From assembly GCA_013205455.1 (NCBI GenBank), contig JABMMO010000004.1, positions 1 through 43,098 of the forward strand: a DNA stretch of 43,098 nucleotides, given 5' to 3'. Shown in pieces: positions 1 to 8,970 of this stretch (the stretch's first letter is position 1; every line of letters begins with the position of its first letter). Source of the DNA: Actinomycetota bacterium (GTDB lineage: Bacteria; Actinomycetota; Actinomycetes; Nanopelagicales; Nanopelagicaceae). A program made the translations under genes and the position numbers. The notes beneath the pieces were generated by a model, which was not told the DNA's origin, ran no database searches, and was given only the letters and a program-made list of their open reading frames with translations.

Positions 1-914
1 ATATCGAACCACACCAAGTTTTTGATGATGGTTGCGACTTAGTAAATACTTTGCACACAACTCGTAAAGAATTGCTTGGCACAATTGTTGGCGGTTGCGA
101 AGAGACCACAACTGGCGTGATCCGATTGCACCAAATGGCAAAAGATGGCGCGCTAACTTTCCCAATGATTGCGGTAAATGACACCGACACCAAACATATG
201 TTTGATAATCGATACGGCACCGGGCAATCAACACTTGATGCAATTTTCCGTGCGACCAATACTTTGCTTGCTGGAAAAATCCTCGTTGTTGCTGGTTTTG
301 GATACTGTGGCAAAGGTGTTGCAGAGCGCGCCAAGGGTATGGGCGCTGATGTAGTTGTAACTGAAATTGACCCAACAAAAGCACTTGATGCAATGATGCA
401 GGGCTATCGCGTAATGCCGATGTACGAAGCCGCAAAAATTGGCGATGTTTTCATCACTGTCACGGGAAACCGAGATGTACTTAGATCCGAACATTTCTCG
501 ATGATGAAAGATGGCGCAATTCTTGCTAACTCAGGTCACTTTGATATTGAAATCGATGTCGCTTGGTTAGAAAAATTCGCAAAGCAGAAAAACAAGAAAA
601 TCCGACACCAAACCGATGAATACGTTCTATCTGATGATCGTAGAATTCTTTTGGTTGCAGAAGGTCGATTAGTAAATCTCGGCGCTGCTGAAGGTCACCC
701 TGCCGCAGTAATGGATATGTCATTCTCCGATCAAGCACTTACTGCGGAATGGCTAGTTAAGGCTGCAAGCTCCCTAACTGCAGGCGTGCATAACGTGCCT
801 ACCGAAATTGATAAAGAAGTGGCACGATTAAAGTTGCAAAGCATGGGTGGCGAGATCGATACTTTAACTCCAGAACAATTCTCGTATCTGAATTCGTGGG
901 AGCACGGTAGCTAA
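1..914 (+). CDS. ahcY: S-adenosylhomocysteinase, C-terminal part (5' end outside window)
   Basis: Hydrolyses S-adenosylhomocysteine to adenosine and homocysteine, which relieves product inhibition of methyltransferases; it is a cytosolic NAD-dependent enzyme. The reading frame is open from base 3, so the gene enters from the left and the TTG at 51 is internal. Visible motifs are the substrate-domain segment CEETTTGV, then a Rossmann NAD-binding segment with GFGYCGKG, then the family-typical GHPAAVMDMSFSDQ. The protein ends at LNSWEHGS. It lacks the terminal HYRY tail of eukaryotic and mycobacterial enzymes, so it resembles the shorter archaeal/Thermotoga-type enzyme. The stop codon directly abuts the mtrA start, suggesting co-transcription. 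The family is certain; the subtype rests on the C-terminus only. Confidence 0.95.
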   Translation, partial: IEPHQVFDDGCDLVNTLHTTRKELLGTIVGGCEETTTGVIRLHQMAKDGALTFPMIAVNDTDTKHMFDNRYGTGQSTLDAIFRATNTLLAGKILVVAGFGYCGKGVAERAKGMGADVVVTEIDPTKALDAMMQGYRVMPMYEAAKIGDVFITVTGNRDVLRSEHFSMMKDGAILANSGHFDIEIDVAWLEKFAKQKNKKIRHQTDEYVLSDDRRILLVAEGRLVNLGAAEGHPAAVMDMSFSDQALTAEWLVKAASSLTAGVHNVPTEIDKEVARLKLQSMGGEIDTLTPEQFSYLNSWEHGS

Positions 915-1607
915 ATGACATCGGTATTGGTCGTTGATGATGATCAAGACCTTGCCGAAATGTTAGGAATCGTTTTAAACGGCGCAGGTATTGAAGTTGA
1001 TTTAGTTAGTCGTGGCGACGAAGTTATGGATGTTTTTCGAAATAATCCACCAGATTTAGTTTTGCTCGACCTAATGCTTCCTGGTCTTGATGGCATCGAA
1101 GTTTGTCGTCAAATAAGAGCTTTTTCGGTAAGAGTTCCAATCGTTATGCTCACCGCCAAGGGCGATACACATGATGTAGTACTTGGGCTTGAAGCTGGCG
1201 CTGATGATTACATGGTTAAGCCATTCAAACCCTCTGAACTAGTGGCGCGTATCCGTACTCGGTTACGTAGAACTTCTAGCGAAGTTTCGGGTATTTTATT
1301 GTTAGCAGATATCGCAATTGATATTTTAGAACATACGATTACTCGCAGCGGAAAAGAGATTCCGTTAACAAGGCTAGAATTTGATTTATTAGTAGCGTTA
1401 GCTATAGAACCCGGCCGAGTATTTACCAGAGAAGCTTTGCTAAGCGAAGTTTGGGGCTATCGACATTCAACGGACACTCGATTAGTAAATGTCCACATCC
1501 AAAGGTTGCGAGCTAAAGTTGAACATGATCCAGAAAATCCAACAATTATTACGACCGTTCGAGGAATAGGTTATAAAGCAGGAGTTTCTGGAACCCGAGG
1601 CCACTAG
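915..1607 (+). CDS. mtrA: Two-component response regulator MtrA (OmpR family)
   Basis: DNA-binding response regulator partnered with MtrB; in actinobacteria MtrA controls cell-wall, division and osmotic-response genes. The receiver domain (about residues 1-120) has acidic residues D8/D9, phospho-acceptor D52 in LVLLDLMLPG, T80 and K102 in MVKPF. The C-terminal OmpR-type winged helix (about 130-225) ends in TTVRGIGYKAG. Length is 230 aa, normal for the family. The ATG follows the ahcY stop with no gap and mtrB begins 2 nt after this stop, so the three genes are probably one transcript. Assignment as MtrA rather than another OmpR regulator rests on the neighbours ahcY, mtrB and secA, which match the actinobacterial order. 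Confidence 0.93.
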   Translation: MTSVLVVDDDQDLAEMLGIVLNGAGIEVDLVSRGDEVMDVFRNNPPDLVLLDLMLPGLDGIEVCRQIRAFSVRVPIVMLTAKGDTHDVVLGLEAGADDYMVKPFKPSELVARIRTRLRRTSSEVSGILLLADIAIDILEHTITRSGKEIPLTRLEFDLLVALAIEPGRVFTREALLSEVWGYRHSTDTRLVNVHIQRLRAKVEHDPENPTIITTVRGIGYKAGVSGTRGH

Positions 1608-1609
1608 CC

Positions 1610-3157
1610 GTGCGTGGGTTTAAGATTTATAAAGGTTTTCGAACCTCTTTAACTTTGCGAGTCCTAAGTACAACCTTAGTTTTAACCACAATCGTCATAT
1701 GGGTAGTGGGATCAGCGCTCTTGAATCGAATCTCCACCGGAGTGGTCAATGAAAAAATTAAATCAGCTCTCTCGGAATCTACGCTCGCGGTCTATTCCGC
1801 TCAATTCAGATTCACTAGCGGCGGAGTTACAGATGCTGCACTTAAGAAAATTGCCCAAGAAGTTGTAAACGCAAAAAAAGCAATCAGAGCAACCGACTCT
1901 GGCCGTGAAGTCATTTTGATTAGGTCTGCCAAAAATTTAGATCCAGAGGTAGCAATTGACACTGTTTCTAATCGCGTTTCTTATGAATCAATTCCATCGG
2001 AACTGCGAGATCGTCTTTTGAATAGCGGTGATCCAGTTTGGGCACGATCAATAATTGAATATGCAGATGGACATAAAGTTCCAGGAATTGTTGTAGGAGA
2101 TAAATTAAGTATTCCTAGAGTTGGCCCTTACGACATCTATTTTCTTTTTAGTTTTGAAAGCCAAGTAAATACGCTTAACTTAGTAAAGAATTATTTATTT
2201 TTGGCTGGCTTTATCCTGCTACTACTTATCGTCGGCATTACTTACTTGGTTATCCGTCAAGTAATCGAACCAGTCCGAGACGCTGCAAAAATTGCGGAAG
2301 AATTTACTGCTGGAAAACTTGAGAAGAGAATATCAGTTGTTGGCAGTGATGAGATATCTAGACTTGGAATTTCATTTAATGCGATGGCCACCGCTATAGA
2401 GCAACAAATTAAACGGCTGGAAAACTTATCGAAAGTGCAACAACGATTTGTATCTGACGTTTCACACGAATTAAGAACTCCACTGACCACAATTCGAATG
2501 GCTTCTGACTTGATTTACGCCTACCGAGATAAATTTGAACCAAACATCTCTAGAAGTGCAGAATTATTACAGTCCCAAATAGATCGGTTCGAGTTGTTGC
2601 TGGCGGATTTATTGGAAGTTAGTAGATTTGACGCTATCGAAGCGGCCATGGAGATAAGTGAAATTGATCTAAACGAAATGGTGGCTCGATGCATTACAGA
2701 TTTATCTTTAATTTCAGCAGAGAAAAACGTCGTTGTAAATTTAGAGAAAGACTTGGTTAACCCAATTGTTTCAGTAGATGCGCGCCGAATTGAGCGAATT
2801 TTGCGGAATCTCCTAACAAACGCGATTGATCATGCAAATGAAAAACCGGTAGATGTAACCATTAAATCCAATAGCTCCGCGCTTTCGGTGAGTATTCGTG
2901 ATTACGGAATTGGAATCGACCCGGCCCAAGTCCCGCGAGTTTTTGACAGATTCTGGCGTGCTGACCCAGCTCGAGCGCGGAGTAGAGGTGGAACTGGTTT
3001 AGGACTTTCAATCGCCCAAGAAGATGCCCACTTACATGATGGCACCTTAAAAGCCTGGGGAAAATTAAACGAAGGCGCTCAATTTATACTTACGTTACCG
3101 CGCAAAATCGGCTGGAAAATTGAAGCGGAACCAATTGAACTCTTAACAACTAAATAA
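1610..3157 (+). CDS. mtrB: Two-component sensor histidine kinase MtrB
   Basis: Membrane sensor kinase that phosphorylates MtrA. There is a membrane segment near residues 20-42, an extracytoplasmic region, and a second membrane segment near 196-215 (a run of L, I, V). A HAMP linker follows, then the HisKA box SDVSHELRTPLTT with phospho-acceptor H286, then a HATPase domain with N box NLLTNAIDHA, DYGIGI and GGTGLGLSIA. Length is 515 aa, slightly shorter than mycobacterial MtrB. The start is GTG at 1610, 2 nt after the mtrA stop. The gene that usually follows, the lipoprotein lpqB, is absent: an 87-nt gap leads directly to a ComF-like gene. Confidence 0.93.
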   Translation: MRGFKIYKGFRTSLTLRVLSTTLVLTTIVIWVVGSALLNRISTGVVNEKIKSALSESTLAVYSAQFRFTSGGVTDAALKKIAQEVVNAKKAIRATDSGREVILIRSAKNLDPEVAIDTVSNRVSYESIPSELRDRLLNSGDPVWARSIIEYADGHKVPGIVVGDKLSIPRVGPYDIYFLFSFESQVNTLNLVKNYLFLAGFILLLLIVGITYLVIRQVIEPVRDAAKIAEEFTAGKLEKRISVVGSDEISRLGISFNAMATAIEQQIKRLENLSKVQQRFVSDVSHELRTPLTTIRMASDLIYAYRDKFEPNISRSAELLQSQIDRFELLLADLLEVSRFDAIEAAMEISEIDLNEMVARCITDLSLISAEKNVVVNLEKDLVNPIVSVDARRIERILRNLLTNAIDHANEKPVDVTIKSNSSALSVSIRDYGIGIDPAQVPRVFDRFWRADPARARSRGGTGLGLSIAQEDAHLHDGTLKAWGKLNEGAQFILTLPRKIGWKIEAEPIELLTTK

Positions 3158-3244
3158 TAAACAACTAATAACCACAACTAAAAGATATTCACCACTTATC
3201 ATTTTTTAAAATAACGCTGGGCTATTCATTGAGAAAATGCGTCA

Positions 3245-3940
3245 ATGCGTATTTTTTTAGATTCAATCCGGACTTTAATTTATCCCAGTTATTGTTTGAT
3301 GTGTGATCAGCCAAATACTCCACTTTGCACCTCCTGTAGATTCAAGTGGCAAAACTCATCACGTAATTTTCTAATTTCAAACCACAAAGTATCGGCTGCG
3401 ATTCCATATGATGATCGGGTGTCTCGGATCGTTCTATCTGCTAAAGAAGATAATTTAGAGGCCGCGAAAGATTGCATCTTGATGGGTTTAAATGCAGCGT
3501 TTAGACAATTGGTTCGCATACAAGATATCCCCGCTGCCACACTCTTAATTTCTATTCCATCTTCGCAGGCTGCCAACCGCAGAAGAGGTGGTGATTATTT
3601 ATTCAACCTTTCTCATCAAATTTCCAATAATTCAAAATACCCAATCTCCAAATTGTTAACCGCTCCTAAGGTTCCATTGCTAATTCAAAAATCAAATGTG
3701 CGAGATCAATCTGGATTAAGTGCGCGAGAGCGTACACAAAATATGGATTCCGCCATTTATGTCAACCCAAGAATTGCAGCTAAATTAAAAAATTTACATA
3801 CCACTGTCTTGTTAATGGACGATGTCATAACTAGCGGAGCAACGCTGAAATCGGCAATTTCTGCGCTAGCAGCCAGCAAAATCACAGTAATTGGTGCGAT
3901 TGCTGCGTGTGCGTCACGGCACCAAATGCGAATACCATAG
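3245..3940 (+). CDS. ComF-family phosphoribosyltransferase-like protein
   Basis: Cytosolic protein of the ComF/GntX family, related to phosphoribosyltransferases; in transformable bacteria ComF helps internalise DNA, while in actinobacteria its role is unsettled. The N-terminus has a putative zinc site, CLMC ... CTSC (about residues 19-33). The C-terminal PRPP-binding loop reads VLLMDDVITSGAT. A segment with RRRGGDYLF and RERTQNM is also family-typical. Length is 231 aa, normal. The gene sits immediately before secA, with 4 nt between stop and the secA ATG. In Mycobacterium a hibernation-factor gene lies between them; here that gene is elsewhere (16845). No other competence gene is visible. 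Confidence 0.85.
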   Translation: MRIFLDSIRTLIYPSYCLMCDQPNTPLCTSCRFKWQNSSRNFLISNHKVSAAIPYDDRVSRIVLSAKEDNLEAAKDCILMGLNAAFRQLVRIQDIPAATLLISIPSSQAANRRRGGDYLFNLSHQISNNSKYPISKLLTAPKVPLLIQKSNVRDQSGLSARERTQNMDSAIYVNPRIAAKLKNLHTTVLLMDDVITSGATLKSAISALAASKITVIGAIAACASRHQMRIP

Positions 3941-3944
3941 GCCA

Positions 3945-6614
3945 ATGGTTGCGATACTTGACAGGATTCTCCGCGCGGGCGAAGGCCGTACCCTAAAGCG
4001 ACTACAGAAAATTGCTGTCCAAATAAATAGTGAAGAAACGGTAATAGCGGCACTAACCGATGAACAATTGCGCGCTAAGACCGAAGAATTCCGCAATCGC
4101 TTTAATGATGGTGAAACCCTTGATGATTTACTTCCAGAAGCATTTGCAGTTGTCCGCGAAGCTGCAAAGCGGACTTTAGGGCAACGACATTACGATGTTC
4201 AGATGATGGGCGGCGCTGCACTTCATAGCGGAAATATCGCTGAGATGCGTACTGGTGAAGGAAAGACATTGGTCGCGACGCTACCTGCGTACTTAAATGC
4301 CCTGCCTGGACTTGGTGTTCACATTGTTACCACTAATGATTACCTAGCAGAGCGTGACAGCGAATGGATGGGTCGAATCCATAGATTTTTAGGATTGAAA
4401 GTTGGTGTAATTCTTGCTTCGATGTCACCGAGCGAACGGCGCGAACAATACGCCGCAGATATTACTTACGGCACAAATAACGAATTCGGTTTTGATTATT
4501 TGCGTGACAACATGGCGTGGTCGCTCGAAGATTGTGTCCAACGAAAACATAATTACGCAATCGTTGACGAAGTGGATTCAATTCTTATTGACGAAGCCCG
4601 AACTCCATTAATTATCTCCGGACCCGCCGATAAAGCCACTAAATGGTATGTCGAATTCGCAAATATCGTGACACGACTTTCACGTGAAACTCATTATGAA
4701 GTTGATGAGAAAAAGCGAACCGTTGGAATTTTAGAATCAGGCGTAACTAAAGTTGAAGAATTCTTAAGAATTGAAAATTTATATGAATCCGTAAACACCC
4801 CAATGATTGGCTATTTAAATAACGCCATCAGAGCAAAAGAACTATTTAAGCGAGATAAAGACTATGTTGTAATGAATGGTGAATTGCTGATTGTTGATGA
4901 GCACACCGGCCGCATGCTTTCGGGACGTCGCTACAGCGAAGGTTTACACCAAGCTTTAGAAGCCAAAGAAAAAGTTGAGATTAAAGACGAGAACCAAACA
5001 CTCGCGACGATTACACTCCAAAATTATTTCCGACTCTACGAAAAAATTTCCGGCATGACTGGAACCGCGATGACTGAGGCTTCGGAATTCATACAGATTT
5101 ACAAGCTCGGTGTAATCCCAATTCCAACTAATCGCGACATGCAACGATTGGATCAAGCAGATTTAGTTTACAAAACCGAAGCTGCAAAATTTGAAGCAGT
5201 CGCTAGCGATATCTTAGAGCGTCACCGCAAAGGGCAACCAGTTTTAGTAGGAACAGTAAGCGTTGAAAAATCTGAATTGCTTTCTCTAACGCTTCGCAAA
5301 AAAGGAATTCCGCACGAAGTTTTAAACGCAAAACAACATGAACGGGAAGCTGCAGTAATTGCACGCGCCGGAACCCTTGGCGCTGTAACAGTTGCGACAA
5401 ATATGGCTGGTCGTGGAACTGACATCATGCTCGGCGGTAACCCTGAATTTATGGCTGATTTTGAATTGCAGCGCCAAGGCATTTCTCCGGTAGATAATGC
5501 GAATCAATATGAAAATTTATGGCCGAACGAAATTGCTAAACAAAAATCTGCAGTTGCTAAAGAACACGAAGAAGTTGTAGCACTTGGCGGACTTTATGTT
5601 CTCGGTACTGAGCGCCATGAATCACGCCGCATTGATAATCAATTACGTGGTCGATCTGGCCGTCAAGGTGACCCTGGTGAATCTCGCTTTTATTTATCGC
5701 TACAAGATGAATTAATGCGTCGCTTCAATTCGGCAATGGTGGAACGTTTCTTGACCGCTGCTGGTATCCCAGAAGATCAACCAATCGAATCCAAGATGGT
5801 TTCAAACGCCATTCGTTCAGCGCAAACTCAAGTCGAGTCCCAGAATTTTGAAATGCGTAAAAATGTATTGAAATATGACGATGTTATGAACCGCCAACGT
5901 GAAGTTGTTTACGGGGAGCGCCGTGAAGTTTTGGAAGGTGCCGATATAAATGAACAAGTTTCCGAATTTATCGATGACACCATTTCAGCTTATGTAAATT
6001 CTGCAACGGGTGAGGGCTTCCCCGAAGATTGGGATCTAGATACTTTATGGACCGCTTTAAAATCACTCTACCCAATTTCATTTACAGTCACCGACGTTGA
6101 AAATGAAATAGGTGGCCGCGCTGGAATCGATAATGAATATTTGCTAACTAAAATTATCGATGACTCCAGAGTCCAATACACAAATCGCGAATCAACTCTA
6201 ACCCCCGAAGTTATGCGAGAATTGGAACGAAAAGTCTTACTCTCAGTGTTAGATCGTAAATGGCGAGAGCATCTATACGAGATGGATTATCTACAAGAGG
6301 GCATTGGTTTGCGCGCGATGGCGCAACGTGATCCATTAGTTGAGTATCAAAAAGAAGGTTACGAACTTTTCGCTGCGATGATGGAATCAATCAAAGAAGA
6401 GATGGTTGGTTATCTATTCAATGTAGAAGTAAGCGTTGAATCCGATAGCGTGGAAGCAAAGGGTTTACAACAAAATAAACCAACTCAAGAATTGAAATAT
6501 ACAGCGCCAAGTGAATCTGGAACCATAAGCCGGGATAACAGTGTTTCTAGAAACTCACCATGTCCTTGTGGATCCGGGAAGAAATATAAAAGATGTCATG
6601 GAGCGCCAAACTAG
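3945..6614 (+). CDS. secA: Preprotein translocase ATPase SecA
   Basis: Motor ATPase that drives unfolded preproteins through SecYEG at the inner membrane. The frame is open from 3891, but the family start MVAILDRILRAGEGRTLK begins at 3945, just after the comF stop, so that ATG is chosen (889 aa). Walker A is TGEGKT (residues 103-108) and the DEVD box lies at about 208-211, followed by IDEARTPLIISG. The helicase segment contains TNMAGRGTDIMLGG and RGRSGRQGDPG. The C-terminal zinc-binding tail has C873, C875, C884 and H885, the SecB/ribosome-interaction type. The full-length tail and operon position suggest the housekeeping SecA1. The gene converges with the next one with only 3 nt between the stops. 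Confidence 0.98.
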   Translation: MVAILDRILRAGEGRTLKRLQKIAVQINSEETVIAALTDEQLRAKTEEFRNRFNDGETLDDLLPEAFAVVREAAKRTLGQRHYDVQMMGGAALHSGNIAEMRTGEGKTLVATLPAYLNALPGLGVHIVTTNDYLAERDSEWMGRIHRFLGLKVGVILASMSPSERREQYAADITYGTNNEFGFDYLRDNMAWSLEDCVQRKHNYAIVDEVDSILIDEARTPLIISGPADKATKWYVEFANIVTRLSRETHYEVDEKKRTVGILESGVTKVEEFLRIENLYESVNTPMIGYLNNAIRAKELFKRDKDYVVMNGELLIVDEHTGRMLSGRRYSEGLHQALEAKEKVEIKDENQTLATITLQNYFRLYEKISGMTGTAMTEASEFIQIYKLGVIPIPTNRDMQRLDQADLVYKTEAAKFEAVASDILERHRKGQPVLVGTVSVEKSELLSLTLRKKGIPHEVLNAKQHEREAAVIARAGTLGAVTVATNMAGRGTDIMLGGNPEFMADFELQRQGISPVDNANQYENLWPNEIAKQKSAVAKEHEEVVALGGLYVLGTERHESRRIDNQLRGRSGRQGDPGESRFYLSLQDELMRRFNSAMVERFLTAAGIPEDQPIESKMVSNAIRSAQTQVESQNFEMRKNVLKYDDVMNRQREVVYGERREVLEGADINEQVSEFIDDTISAYVNSATGEGFPEDWDLDTLWTALKSLYPISFTVTDVENEIGGRAGIDNEYLLTKIIDDSRVQYTNRESTLTPEVMRELERKVLLSVLDRKWREHLYEMDYLQEGIGLRAMAQRDPLVEYQKEGYELFAAMMESIKEEMVGYLFNVEVSVESDSVEAKGLQQNKPTQELKYTAPSESGTISRDNSVSRNSPCPCGSGKKYKRCHGAPN

Positions 6615-6617
6615 AAA

Positions 6618-7145
6618 TTAGATTAGAAAAAGTTCGGTGCATAACCAACGCTTATCAACCCCTTCAAATCTAATTACCAGTGACCTTATTCGCTCACCAA
6701 ATCTAAGCGTTACTGTTACTTCTTCCACGCCCTCGATTGGTTGACTCCGATAAATTTTGCGAACTTTTGGAAGTGTACTAATTGAGCCAATTTTGCGGAT
6801 AAGTTCTTGATAGATAGCGCGATGACACCATCGGGAGAGTTGTTGCGGAGCGCGTTGTCCGATCCATATTTCTAATAGAGTAACCACGAATTTTTTTAAC
6901 CAAGGTTCAATATCTGGCAGTTCGTCTAGCGAACTTGGTTGCGGCGCAAAATCCGGATCGTACTCATCCCCAAATGTTGTTGGTACTAAATAAAGCTTCC
7001 GACTATTTACGTTCACATTTGATTCTGGTGGTGGTTGAAATAGCGCGAGCATGGGATGTGACCAAAGTTGTGAATCAAAATTGAAATTTGGTTCTGCCAA
7101 GCTAACTTCGTGGAATTGGATTTTATCGATATCTATATTTGTCAT
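6618..7145 (-). CDS. Rv3235-family protein (DUF6459-like), function unknown
   Basis: A 175-aa protein with no signal peptide or membrane segment. The C-terminal half resembles the small actinobacterial family typified by M. tuberculosis Rv3235. It has a helix-rich region around LEIWIGQRAPQQLSRW, then VTVTLRFGERIRSLVIRFEG, ending KRWLCTELFLI. The N-terminal half is Pro/Ser/Asp-rich and probably disordered. The family has no assigned biochemical role. Location just downstream of secA agrees with the mycobacterial arrangement (secA1 is Rv3240c). It is read convergently with secA and divergently from the SAF/CpaE-like pair. Family assignment is from the C-terminal pattern and synteny. Confidence 0.7.
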   Translation of the reverse strand: MTNIDIDKIQFHEVSLAEPNFNFDSQLWSHPMLALFQPPPESNVNVNSRKLYLVPTTFGDEYDPDFAPQPSSLDELPDIEPWLKKFVVTLLEIWIGQRAPQQLSRWCHRAIYQELIRKIGSISTLPKVRKIYRSQPIEGVEEVTVTLRFGERIRSLVIRFEGVDKRWLCTELFLI

Positions 7146-7188
7146 GGCGAGATCTTGATCGAAAACTACCGAGAGTTAATCGGGCAAA

Positions 7189-7207
7189 AGCTGAGGTTTA
7201 CTCGGCT
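7189..7207 (+). other. Possible RNA hairpin / inverted repeat between divergent genes
   Basis: AGCTGAG and CTCGGCT can pair over 7 positions (one G-T wobble) around a 5-nt GTTTA loop. The 93-nt gap separates two divergent genes, so a terminator is unlikely. It could be an operator arm or the start of a leader. Nothing else in the gap is convincing. Confidence 0.25.
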
Positions 7208-7238
7208 AAAAGTATGACTGTGGACAACTTATTAGAAA

Positions 7239-7889
7239 ATGTCAGTTATGGGTTATTTATCAACCATGAAAAAAATCGAAAATCTAATAACCAGAAGAAA
7301 GATCAAAACTAACTCACGCACCATTATTGGAATCTTTATGATTCTTTTAGCATTTATTGCGGCTGCATTAATAAATAGAGAATCTAATCGCACAGTATTA
7401 GTTTGGGGAAGTTACGGTGAATTAGCACCCGGAGATGTAATTGCACAATCAGATCTGGTGCCGATTCGAGTTATGTTGCCAGAGAACTCTAGGAGATACA
7501 TATCGGTAAAAGCAGATCTAATTGGAACTGTAGTTGTTCGCAAACTTGGTGCTCATGAATTAATTCCCATGGAATCGCTTACAAATGCACCATACGGAAT
7601 CGATACCCGAGAAACCCCAATTGAAGTGTTAAAAAATGATTTGCCTGCAGATTTGGTTCGTGGTTCTATTGTTGATATTTATGCGCTTCCAAATGAAATT
7701 ATGCAAAACGCTGGTCGGATGGATGCAACCCGCTTAGTTGCAGTCGAGGTATCGATTGTTTCAGTCGATCAAAAATCTAAAGATCTAGGTGGCAGCGTTG
7801 GTGTTGTGCTTTCACTACCGAATTCAAGTGTTATATCTATGTTGGCTGAGGTCCCAACTCATCGGATCGTGTTGGTTAAACATGGCTAA
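7239..7889 (+). CDS. SAF-domain membrane protein (CpaB/RcpC-like)
   Basis: A 216-aa protein with a basic N-terminus, one membrane helix at about residues 28-47 (GIFMILLAFIAAALI) and a SAF-type beta-clip domain. The SAF domain is suggested by VWGSYGELAPGDVIAQSDL and LIGTVVVRKLGAHELIP. In the CpaB/RcpC family this arrangement belongs to Flp/tad pilus assembly, where the protein sits on the outer side of the membrane. Actinobacterial SAF proteins also occur without pili. The start is uncertain: ATGs at 7239, 7248 and 7266 are in frame and none has a clear Shine-Dalgarno; 7266 has TATTTA 6 nt upstream. It overlaps the following CpaE-like gene by 8 nt, implying translational coupling. No pilin or secretion ATPase is present here. 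Confidence 0.7.
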   Translation: MSVMGYLSTMKKIENLITRRKIKTNSRTIIGIFMILLAFIAAALINRESNRTVLVWGSYGELAPGDVIAQSDLVPIRVMLPENSRRYISVKADLIGTVVVRKLGAHELIPMESLTNAPYGIDTRETPIEVLKNDLPADLVRGSIVDIYALPNEIMQNAGRMDATRLVAVEVSIVSVDQKSKDLGGSVGVVLSLPNSSVISMLAEVPTHRIVLVKHG

Positions 7890-8961
7890 TTTGAATCCAC
7901 TCAAGGCAGCAGTCAATGTAATTACTGGGATCGCTAACCCAGAACGCGAAGCATTTGTAGCTCGCACCTTATTTGAATCTGGAAAGAACATAATTTTTCG
8001 GGCAATTTCTGGCCAAGATTTATTAGAATTTTTGAGAAATAGATCTCTGGATGGCGCAAGGTGGATTGTGATTTACACCAATGATCTACCCGGAATAGCA
8101 GAAATCGATATTGCAACCTGGAACGATGCCGAGACTTCGATAATTGATTTAGGGAACAACTCAATTAATATTGATTTGAACGCGCTTAACGAAATGATCT
8201 CAAGGTCACTTCGTAATCCGTTAGTTCACACCAATCCCACCAGCTATTTGCAAAATTCAGCTCGGTATCGATCGTTAATTGGAATAATCGGAAGCGCTGG
8301 TGCACCAGGCAGAACTTCAATATCACTAAACCTTGCTGCAGAAGCAGCGCAACAACAACAAACCGCGCTAATAGATGCCGATAATGCGGCACCAGCTTTG
8401 GCGCTACTGCTCGGTCAATCAGATGAAAGTTTGCGAAACGAATTTCCTTTGACTGAAAATCTCACGCTTTTTACCGACTTAAGTTCCACCAATGAAAAAT
8501 TCCAGAACTTAATAGATATTAATTCTAAAATATATGTTGATTTAGGAGTCATGCCTAAGTTTGCTGATGCCATTATAGATCGAAGAAAATCTGCCCAAGA
8601 GTTTGCTCAATGGTTTGAAAAATTAAGTGCCATTATTTATGTTGCAAAATCGGAAGAATATTCAATGCGTGCGTTAGAGCGGTTTATTGATAGTCGTTCT
8701 GACTTACCGAAGAACCTCAAGGTATTTTATATTCTCAATAAATCTGGAACTTCTAGAAGACACCGCACAATCGAACGGAGATTTCAAGCATTGATACCGC
8801 ACGGTTCTGGGCTGGTAATTCCCTATGACTATTCCGCTTTTGATCGCGCTCAAACCAATTGTTCGCCGATTTCTGGCGTAGCCCCACGCAGCGCAATTCG
8901 AAAGTCATTTGCTGAATTGTTGGCTCGAATTGAGAATCTTGAGACTCAATCTTCTCGCTAG
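7882..8961 (+). CDS. CpaE/MinD-like protein with degenerate P-loop
   Basis: A 359-aa protein; the start at 7882 overlaps the previous stop by 8 nt, and upstream frame is ignored. Residues 1-110 look like a degenerate receiver-type domain, as in CpaE. Residues 130-340 follow the MinD/ParA/SIMIBI fold: GIIGSAGAPGRTSISLNLA in the Walker A position, TALIDADN in the A' position, and IYVDLGVMP as Walker B. The deviant Walker A pattern KGGxGKT is replaced: both lysines are lost (A139 and R144), so ATP hydrolysis is doubtful. Family knowledge suggests polar localisation or Flp pilus assembly, or a septum-site-determining-like (Ssd) role. The partner is probably the upstream SAF protein. Function is inference. 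Confidence 0.72.
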   Translation: MANLNPLKAAVNVITGIANPEREAFVARTLFESGKNIIFRAISGQDLLEFLRNRSLDGARWIVIYTNDLPGIAEIDIATWNDAETSIIDLGNNSINIDLNALNEMISRSLRNPLVHTNPTSYLQNSARYRSLIGIIGSAGAPGRTSISLNLAAEAAQQQQTALIDADNAAPALALLLGQSDESLRNEFPLTENLTLFTDLSSTNEKFQNLIDINSKIYVDLGVMPKFADAIIDRRKSAQEFAQWFEKLSAIIYVAKSEEYSMRALERFIDSRSDLPKNLKVFYILNKSGTSRRHRTIERRFQALIPHGSGLVIPYDYSAFDRAQTNCSPISGVAPRSAIRKSFAELLARIENLETQSSR

Positions 8962-8970
8962 GATTTCCCC

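Noticed and set aside
3891..3944. Upstream extension of secA to an earlier start
   Set aside because: It overlaps comF and the added residues do not belong to SecA; the family N-terminus begins at 3945.
7219..7227. TGTGGACAA, the complement of the actinobacterial DnaA box TTGTCCACA
   Set aside because: Only one copy is present and there are no dnaA/dnaN genes, so an origin is not supported.
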